In this document: positions 1 through 4,464 of the stretch, piece after piece
Numbering within the stretch: the stretch's first letter is position 1
Layout: every line of letters starts with the position of its first letter
From: Burkholderiales bacterium
GTDB lineage: Bacteria; Pseudomonadota; Gammaproteobacteria; Burkholderiales; Burkholderiaceae_C
Direction: 5' to 3'
Length of the DNA stretch: 5,259 bases
Assembly (NCBI GenBank): GCA_947450745.1
Contig: CANFYD010000312.1
Span: 1 to 5,259, forward strand
Translations under genes and position numbers: made by a program
Notes under the pieces: generated by a model
What the model was told of the DNA's origin: nothing
Databases searched by the model: none
The model's input: only the letters and a program-made list of their open reading frames with translations

Positions 1-500
1 ACAAGATCAAGAATTTGTCCAAAGGCATGGTGGCGCAAGTGCATCTGGCGCTGATTGCTGCCATCGACGCTCAGCTGATGGTGCTGGATGAGCCGACGCT
101 GGGCTTGGATGTGATCTCGCGCAAGAACTTTTACGAAATGCTGATCGATGAATGGTGCGACGGCGAGCGCAGCGTGTTGATCTCGACCCATCAGGTCGAA
201 GAGGTGGAGCCGCTGTTGTCCGACGTGATGATGTTGGACGAAGGCCGCTTGGTGCTCAACATCAGCCTGGAGGACATGGACAAACGCTTTGTCGCGCTCA
301 GCCACGACCCGGCCACGGCGGACGCCATCGCGGCGGCGCATCCGCTGCTGCGTTACCGCCAGCAGGGCCGCTCGGCCGCGCTGTTTGACGGCGCGCCGCC
401 CGAGCATGTGGCGGCGCTGGGCGAGCGCTTTCGGCCCAGTTTGGTCGACCTGTTCATGGCGCTGACGCGCAACCCCGCCTTGCACCGCAAAGCCGCTTGA
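1..500 (+). CDS. ABC transporter ATP-binding protein, C-terminal part (5' end outside window)
   Basis: This is the last 165 residues of an ABC ATPase, read in the frame beginning at base 3; the Walker A half lies upstream of the window. Visible in order: a signature motif NLSKGMVAQ, a variant of LSGGQ with Lys in the third position as in YtrB-like and other ABC-2 exporter ATPases; Walker B LMVLDEP with the catalytic Glu; a D-loop GLD; and the switch histidine in STHQ. The last 80 or so residues are a variable C-terminal extension. It would bind and hydrolyse ATP on the cytoplasmic face and drive the membrane protein encoded just downstream. An apparent TTG start at 15 is inside the signature motif, so it is not the true start. 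The substrate cannot be told from sequence; YtrB-type pairs are often preceded by a GntR-family repressor, which would lie to the left. Confidence 0.93.
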   Translation, partial: KIKNLSKGMVAQVHLALIAAIDAQLMVLDEPTLGLDVISRKNFYEMLIDEWCDGERSVLISTHQVEEVEPLLSDVMMLDEGRLVLNISLEDMDKRFVALSHDPATADAIAAAHPLLRYRQQGRSAALFDGAPPEHVAALGERFRPSLVDLFMALTRNPALHRKAA

Positions 501-519
501 ATCAACGGAGCCTCTCATC

Positions 520-1407
520 ATGAATCACAGATTTTCGACCCTGCTGCTGCGTGAATGGATGCAGCACAAGCGCGGCTGGCTGGTCACCTTGCTGCTGCCG
601 CCGACGATTTTCCTGGCCCTGCTGTTCATCGGCAGTGCCGAGGGCAACCCCGACACCTCGGCGCTGGGCATGGCGCTGATCTTTGTGATGGCGACGGTGG
701 GCACGCTGCTGGCGATCACCTGGCTCAGCGCGATGCTGCAACTGCCCGGCCTGGTGCGGCGCGACCAGCAGGACCGCTCGGTCGAGTTCTGGCTGTCGCT
801 GCCGGCCAGCCACAGCGAAAGCATTGCCGCGCCGCTACTGGCTCATGCGGTGCTGATGCCGCTGGCTGCGGTGCTGGTGGGCTATGGGTTCGGCGCGTTG
901 ATCTCCATCGGCCTGGTCATCAAGATGGGCGGCTGGGCTGCGGCTGCCGCCATGCCTTGGGTCAGCGTGCTGGGCTTGAGCCTGCCCCTGGTGCTGCGGG
1001 TGCTGTTCGGCGTCGTCTTGCTGAGCTTGTGGCTGGCGCCGCTGCTGCTGATCGTGCTGGTGGCGTCCGCTTGGCTGAAGCGCTTCGGCCTGCCGGTGGT
1101 CGTGCTTGGCTTGGGGCTGGGTGGTTTGCTGCTCGACAAGTTCTACGGTTTGCCCGTCGTCTGGCAGCTGCTGCAAGCCCAGCAAGACGGTGCGCTGAAG
1201 GCCATGCTGGCCGACCCGGATCGTTTGCACACGCAGTTGGCCGCGCTGGATGAGGGCTCCACCCACGCATTCCGCGCAGCCGCCTGGGCGCTGCAAGACA
1301 GCCTGAGCGCTGTGCAGCAATTGGCCTCCCCGCATTTCATCGGTGGCCTGCTCGTGGCGGGCGGCTGCTTTGCCCTGCTGGTGCTGAAGCGCAGCCACAG
1401 CGTCTGA
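520..1407 (+). CDS. ABC-2 type transporter permease, 295 aa
   Basis: Integral membrane partner of the ATPase just upstream (19-bp gap, same strand, so probably one transcript). The ATG at 520 is preceded by GGAG at 507-510 with a 9-nt spacer. Hydrophobic segments lie at about residues 20-39, 50-75, 103-133, 148-187, 190-206 and 273-289, giving about six spans, with a long hydrophilic loop at about 207-270. After the second span comes RDQQDRSVEFWLSLPAS, matching the DRS-(I/V)-x-FW-x-SLP-x-S motif common in ABC-2 permeases of the YtrC/ABC2_membrane kind. The pair probably exports a peptide, lipid or antibiotic-like compound or takes part in envelope stress response, but nothing here identifies the substrate. 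Length is normal and no defect is seen. Confidence 0.9.
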   Translation: MNHRFSTLLLREWMQHKRGWLVTLLLPPTIFLALLFIGSAEGNPDTSALGMALIFVMATVGTLLAITWLSAMLQLPGLVRRDQQDRSVEFWLSLPASHSESIAAPLLAHAVLMPLAAVLVGYGFGALISIGLVIKMGGWAAAAAMPWVSVLGLSLPLVLRVLFGVVLLSLWLAPLLLIVLVASAWLKRFGLPVVVLGLGLGGLLLDKFYGLPVVWQLLQAQQDGALKAMLADPDRLHTQLAALDEGSTHAFRAAAWALQDSLSAVQQLASPHFIGGLLVAGGCFALLVLKRSHSV

Positions 1408-1453
1408 ACTGCGCGGCACGGCACAGCAAAGGGTCAGCCTCACAAGACCCACA

Positions 1454-1481
1454 AAAAAGCCCGCTTCGAAGCGGGCTTTTT
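1454..1481. terminator. Bidirectional rho-independent terminator between convergent genes
   Basis: A perfect 28-bp palindrome centred between 1467 and 1468: five A, then GCCCGCTTC/GAAGCGGGC, then five T. The GC-rich stem is followed by a T run on both strands, so it can end the permease transcript (stop at 1407) from the left and the desaturase-like transcript (stop codon at 1497-1499) from the right. Confidence 0.93.
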
Positions 1482-1496
1482 CAGCTCAACGCGGAG

Positions 1497-2366
1497 TCAA
1501 ACCGGCTGCACTTCCGGGCTGGCCGCTGCACTGGCCGCCACCTTGGCCGCCATTTCCTTGCGGAAACGATTCAGGTCTTGCACGGTGGTGAAGCTGCGAT
1601 CCATCAGCAAGCTCATGTTGTGAAGAATGCGCTCAACCACTTTATTCTCCCAAACGGAGTCGAACTGGATCTGTGTGTTCAGCCAGTAGTCCATCCACTC
1701 CGGGTCGGGCAGACGGCTCTGCACGGTGTCGCGCGGGTAGAGCTTGACGTTGACATGCAGATTGGTCGGGTGCAGCGCTTGGGCGGTGCGCCGGGCGCTG
1801 GCCATCAACACGCCAACCTTTGAAAAGGCGGCCCGAGCTTCGTCGCCAAACTTGGCCAACGCGCGTTTCATGTAGCGCAAATAGGCACCGCCGTGGCGGG
1901 CTTCGTCGCGTGCCAGCGTTTCATAAATGGCACGGATGACCGGCTCGCTATGCCATTCGGCGGCGCGGCGATACCAGTGATTCAAGCGAATTTCACCGCA
2001 GAAATGCAGCATCAGCGTTTCCAGCGGCGGCGCGGCGTCGAAGTCGAAACGCACTTCGTGCAGCTCGGCTTCGGTCGGGGCCATGTCCGGGCGGAAGCGG
2101 CGCAGGTATTCCATCAACACCAGCGAGTGCTTTTGTTCTTCAAAGAACCAGACGCTCATGAAGGCGGAGAAATCGCTGTCGTCCCGGTTGTCACGCAAGA
2201 ACATCTCGGTCGCAGGCAGGGCGGCCCACTCGGTGATGGCGTTCATCTTGATCGTGCGGGCTTGGTCGTCGGTCAGTTGGCTGGCGTCGAACTTGTCCCA
2301 GGGGATGTCCTTGTCCATATTCCAACGCACAGCTTCAAGCTGCTTGAAAAGTTCGGGGTAAAGCAT
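1497..2366 (-). CDS. Di-iron ferritin-fold protein, acyl-ACP desaturase-like, 289 aa
   Basis: A helical protein with two E-x-x-H di-iron motifs: FEEQKH (Glu77, His80) and ARDEARHGGAY (Glu155, His158). These resemble the EENRH and DEKRHETAY motifs of soluble plant stearoyl-ACP desaturases; ITEWAALPATE (Glu46) matches their first ligand region ITEEALPTY, and Glu125 in CGEIRLNHW is a good sixth ligand. All six expected iron ligands are therefore present. It may introduce a double bond or oxygen into an acyl chain, or act as another di-iron oxidase; the substrate is not evident. I prefer the ATG at 2366 to one ten codons upstream because AAGGA stands 6 nt before it, while the upstream ATG has no ribosome binding site. 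The C-terminus is an Ala-rich tail. It lies 39 bp after the MerR/B12 regulator on the same strand, suggesting co-transcription. Confidence 0.85.
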   Translation of the reverse strand: MLYPELFKQLEAVRWNMDKDIPWDKFDASQLTDDQARTIKMNAITEWAALPATEMFLRDNRDDSDFSAFMSVWFFEEQKHSLVLMEYLRRFRPDMAPTEAELHEVRFDFDAAPPLETLMLHFCGEIRLNHWYRRAAEWHSEPVIRAIYETLARDEARHGGAYLRYMKRALAKFGDEARAAFSKVGVLMASARRTAQALHPTNLHVNVKLYPRDTVQSRLPDPEWMDYWLNTQIQFDSVWENKVVERILHNMSLLMDRSFTTVQDLNRFRKEMAAKVAASAAASPEVQPV

Positions 2367-2405
2367 CGTCCGTCCTTGGTTGCTGTTTCGAAGCATCTTT
2401 TGATT

Positions 2406-3404
2406 TTAGGCTGCGTCTGTGACGGCCTGCGGAATTCCATCGATCTGGCCAGCACGCCAGCGCGCCACCGCGCTCGCCACCTCGGCCAGCTCGATGATGC
2501 AGCTTACGCCAGGCATGCCGGCACGCCGCTGCAAAGTCGAGGCGCGGCCGCCGGCCCACAGCTCGATGGCCGGGTCGAGTTGCAAGCGCAGATCGGTCAA
2601 GCCGCGCTGCACCACAGCGGCCGACAAATAGCCGCTGAAACTCAGCGCGACGATATCGGCCCGGTGAGCAGCCGCCGCGCGGGGCAGTTCATCCACCGGC
2701 GTCTGTACGCCCAGTGACAGGCACTGGCAGCCTTCCAGCGTCAACATGGCCTCGACCATCAGCAGGCCCAAGCCATGCGGCTCGCCCACCAGCGTGGTCA
2801 ACAGCACGCGCGGCCGCTCGGCCAAGGCCAGTTGCGGGATCGCCTGCACCGCCTGGCGCAAGACCTGCTGCAGCGACTCGGTGTAGATGTGTTCTTCAAA
2901 AATTTCCAGCTCGCCGCGCATCCAGCAAGCTCCCACCTGCGTAGTTAAAGGAGCCATCAAATTCATCACGCAAGGCCCCAAGCCCATGCGCAACAGGGCC
3001 TGCGACAAGGCCCGGCGCAAACCTTCTACATCATGAGCACGCAACAAATCCAGATAGCGCTCCAACTCCTCTGCGGCCACGCTGCTGCTGCTATTGGCCT
3101 GCTTGGCCCCTGCAACTGGCGGCTCCGGGGGCAGCGCGAGCAAGGCCAACAAATCGATCTCGGCCGGCACCACGCGGCCGGGTCGGTGGCCGCTGTCCAG
3201 CAAGCGCTTCAGCAAGCGCAGGCGCTGCACTTGCTCAGCCGGGTAGACACGCTCGCCGGCTGCGTCCCGCAACGGTGCGGGAAACCCGTAGCGGCGCTCC
3301 CAAACGCGCAAGGTGTCTTTGCTGATGCCGATATCACGCTCTACCGCGGCGATGCCGGGCAGTCCGGACAAGGCCAGATCGGCAGGAGCAGGAAGTTCAG
3401 GCAT
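2406..3404 (-). CDS. litR: MerR-family regulator with B12-binding domain (LitR/CarH-type photoreceptor), 332 aa
   Basis: Residues about 18-80 form a MerR winged helix (ISKDTLRVWERRYGFPAP). A variable Ser/Pro/Ala linker follows, then a four-helix cobalamin cap (about 112-190) and a Rossmann B12 domain (about 199-320). The cap has W161-x9-E171-H172, exactly the W-x9-EH motif that surrounds the adenosyl group in Thermus CarH. The Rossmann part carries EPHGLG, a D/E-x-H-x-x-G lower-ligand motif with His210, then SFSGYLS and AGG, the usual S-x-L and GG positions. Family members bind DNA as adenosylcobalamin tetramers in the dark and fall apart in light. Oddity: the residue after Trp161 is Met162, where CarH has His132, the light-state upper ligand. 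Start: ATG at 3404 with GGAG 6 nt upstream; a TTG at 3419 is less likely. Divergent from the peroxidase gene; the desaturase-like gene follows in the same direction. Confidence 0.9.
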   Translation of the reverse strand: MPELPAPADLALSGLPGIAAVERDIGISKDTLRVWERRYGFPAPLRDAAGERVYPAEQVQRLRLLKRLLDSGHRPGRVVPAEIDLLALLALPPEPPVAGAKQANSSSSVAAEELERYLDLLRAHDVEGLRRALSQALLRMGLGPCVMNLMAPLTTQVGACWMRGELEIFEEHIYTESLQQVLRQAVQAIPQLALAERPRVLLTTLVGEPHGLGLLMVEAMLTLEGCQCLSLGVQTPVDELPRAAAAHRADIVALSFSGYLSAAVVQRGLTDLRLQLDPAIELWAGGRASTLQRRAGMPGVSCIIELAEVASAVARWRAGQIDGIPQAVTDAA

Positions 3405-3410
3405 GTGGCA

Positions 3411-3414
3411 CTCC
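3411..3414 (-). promoter_or_regulatory. Ribosome binding site deciding the regulator start
   Basis: On the - strand GGAG stands 6 nt before the ATG at 3404. It overlaps the reading frame that would follow from the TTG at 3419, so it supports the shorter 332-residue protein. Confidence 0.7.
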
Positions 3415-3421
3415 AACAAAA

Positions 3422-3451
3422 ACTGTATTTTGACTCATTTGTCCTAGACAA
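3422..3451 (-). promoter_or_regulatory. Candidate promoter of the regulator-desaturase unit
   Basis: Reading the - strand, TTGTCT (3451-3446) and TACAGT (3427-3422) are spaced by 18 bp, each matching the sigma-70 consensus at four of six positions. The -35 box lies within the first GACAAA repeat, so a bound regulator would block it: autorepression is likely. Predicted by eye; the -10 box is weak. Confidence 0.4.
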
Positions 3452-3464
3452 AACTATGACAAAC
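3438..3464. promoter_or_regulatory. Candidate LitR/CarH operator: 11-bp-spaced GACAAA repeats plus inverted repeat
   Basis: GACAAA occurs at 3447-3452 and 3458-3463, exactly 11 bp apart, i.e. on one face of the helix. A third copy in opposite orientation (TTTGTC, 3438-3443) forms an inverted repeat with the first around CTA. Thermus CarH is known to bind tandem 11-bp direct repeats with an ACA core (nnTnnACAnn); the first copy here (TAGACA) fits fully, the second has A in place of T. The site lies midway between divergent genes in an AT-rich island of an otherwise GC-rich window. Confidence 0.55.
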
Positions 3465-3484
3465 CGAATAAGTTGTTTTAATAT
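3456..3484 (+). promoter_or_regulatory. Candidate promoter of the peroxidase gene
   Basis: ATGACA (3456-3461, five of six positions to TTGACA), a 17-bp spacer, and TAATAT (3479-3484, four of six to TATAAT). The -35 box contains the core of the second GACAAA repeat, so the operator and promoter coincide as in CarH-repressed promoters. A second, weaker -35-like TTGACT is at 3430-3435. The start codon lies 33 bp after the -10 box, with AGGA at 3509-3512. Confidence 0.5.
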
Positions 3485-3517
3485 GCCCACATTCACCCTG
3501 AACTGAACAGGACAGTC

Positions 3518-4123
3518 ATGAACGTTTCCACCTCTTTATCCGTCGTCGGCAAATCGGCTTTGCGCTCGATCTTGATCGTGGCTGCCGCTTGCAGCTGGGT
3601 CGGCAGCGCGCAGGCGGCCGGCAGCAGTTGCCCGGACTTGTTGCAACGCGACATGCCGCGCCTGCAAGACGAAAAGCCGCAGCCGCTGTGCCAATACGCC
3701 GGCAAGGTGGTGCTGGTGGTCAACACGGCCAGCTTCTGCGGCTTCACTTCACAGTACAAGGCGCTGGAAACCTTGTCGTCCCGCTATGCCGACAAGGGCT
3801 TGGTGGTGTTGGGCTTCCCGTCGAATGACTTCGGCAACCAGGAGCCTGGCAGCAACAAGGACATCGCGGAGTTCTGCGAGAACACCTTCAATGTCAAATT
3901 TCCGATGTTCTCCAAGTCGGTGGTGCTGCCGAACAAAGCAGGGCTGAACCCCTTGTTTGCCGACCTGATCAAGCGCACCAACCAAGCGCCGAAGTGGAAT
4001 TTCCACAAATATATGATCGCTCGCGACGGCCGCGAGGTGCTGAGCTTTGGCTCCACCACCGACCCGCTGAGCGCCAACTTCACCCGCGAACTGGACCGCC
4101 TGCTGGCCCAGTCGCAGAAATAA
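3518..4123 (+). CDS. Exported glutathione peroxidase-family protein (thiol peroxidase), 201 aa
   Basis: A thioredoxin-fold peroxidase that reduces hydrogen or lipid peroxides. The catalytic tetrad is complete: Cys74 in NTASFCGFT, Gln108 in FPSNDFGNQEPG, and Trp160-Asn161 in KWNF. Cys120 in EFCENTFNVKFPMF stands where BtuE-like bacterial enzymes keep their resolving Cys, so thioredoxin-like reductants are likelier partners than glutathione. Residues 1-33 form a Sec signal peptide (Lys12/Arg16, hydrophobic core 17-29, cleavage after AQA), which places the mature enzyme in the periplasm; two further Cys (38 and 58) lie before the fold and might form a disulfide. Start: ATG at 3518 with AGGA 5 nt upstream. 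Divergent from the B12-type regulator and sharing its candidate operator, so probably induced by light or photo-oxidative stress. It is followed by the structured segment and the flavoprotein gene. Confidence 0.93.
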   Translation: MNVSTSLSVVGKSALRSILIVAAACSWVGSAQAAGSSCPDLLQRDMPRLQDEKPQPLCQYAGKVVLVVNTASFCGFTSQYKALETLSSRYADKGLVVLGFPSNDFGNQEPGSNKDIAEFCENTFNVKFPMFSKSVVLPNKAGLNPLFADLIKRTNQAPKWNFHKYMIARDGREVLSFGSTTDPLSANFTRELDRLLAQSQK

Positions 4124-4319
4124 TCTTCAGCCGCTGCCATGTCACGCACTGCCGCTTTGCCGACGACCACTGCCCTGTCCATGGGCAGCGCCGGCTCATC
4201 CTTGAGCGCCACTACACAGCCCATTGCCGACGCACTGGAAACGCTGAGCGGCTTTTGTAAAGCTGCGCAAAGCGTGCCGAAATGCTTTTCACGCCGCAAT
4301 AATTCGGTAATACTGAAAG
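4124..4319 (+). other. Spacer after the peroxidase gene, no recognised gene
   Basis: The frame of the peroxidase and of the flavoprotein stays open here, and an ATG at 4139 could in theory start a long version of the flavoprotein, but there is no ribosome binding site, the predicted residues are Ser/Thr/Ala-rich without recognisable domain, and third-position GC is lower than in the neighbouring genes. A small hairpin GCGGCTTT-TGT-AAAGCTGC (4248-4266) has no T run after it and may be a weak processing or termination element. Confidence 0.5.
4286..4313 (+). promoter_or_regulatory. Possible promoter in front of the structured segment
   Basis: TTTTCA (4286-4291), a 16-bp spacer and TAATAC (4308-4313) would start transcription near 4320, a few bases before the outer stem of the RNA candidate at 4326. 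Both boxes are weak matches to sigma-70; an alternative stress sigma factor cannot be ruled out. Confidence 0.3.
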
Positions 4320-4464
4320 CCTTCGAGTCGCAAGAACTCCCCCTTCATGGGCCTGAAAACCCGGAGCCTGTTTTCTCCTCCCTCCCTCCCTCGTTGGCTC
4401 CGAGGTGTCTTGCGACTACTTTTATTCCCAGGGCCTCTGCGGTACGCGGAGGCCCTGCCCTTTT
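4320..4464 (+). ncRNA. Candidate structured small RNA or leader with CUCC-rich loop (CcsR/cuckoo-like)
   Basis: Two nested inverted repeats are visible: an outer 10-bp stem AGTCGCAAGA (4326-4335) with TCTTGCGACT (4408-4417), and an inner 7-bp stem CGGAGCC (4362-4368) with GGCTCCG (4396-4402). The inner loop is a pyrimidine tract with repeated CTCC/CCTCC units (4375-4392). A second strong hairpin at 4429-4457, with a T run at 4461-4464, would end it. A hairpin with a CCUCCUCCC-like loop plus a terminator hairpin is the plan of the CcsR/cuckoo RNAs, which in Rhodobacter are induced by singlet oxygen and other stress. The loop here, TCTCCTCCC at 4374-4382, differs by one base. It could instead be the leader of the flavoprotein mRNA. 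The similarity is by eye; homology is not shown. Confidence 0.4.
4429..4464 (+). terminator. Strong hairpin with T run, likely terminator or ribosome-site-hiding stem
   Basis: CAGGGCCTCTGCG (4429-4441) pairs with CGCGGAGGCCCTG (4445-4457): 13 bp with one G-T wobble and a 3-nt loop. TTTT follows after CCC, at 4461-4464, so termination efficiency may be moderate. The right arm contains GGAGG (4448-4452), the only good Shine-Dalgarno-like sequence upstream of the flavoprotein frame, so the stem may hide a ribosome binding site. Confidence 0.55.

Noticed and set aside
835..1452. Long - strand open frame (205 codons) opposite the permease gene
   Set aside because: It is a Gln/Arg/His-rich antisense shadow of a GC-rich gene with no recognisable domain, and it runs into the terminator palindrome.
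1893..2717. Long + strand open frame (274 codons) opposite the desaturase-like and regulator genes
   Set aside because: It spans the junction of two well-supported - strand genes, has no family features, and is explained by lack of stops in GC-rich DNA.
3566..3595. Lipoprotein signal around Cys25 of the peroxidase
   Set aside because: The residues before Cys25 are V-A-A-A, lacking a Leu/Val/Ile at position -3, and a better signal peptidase I site (AQA) follows at residue 33.
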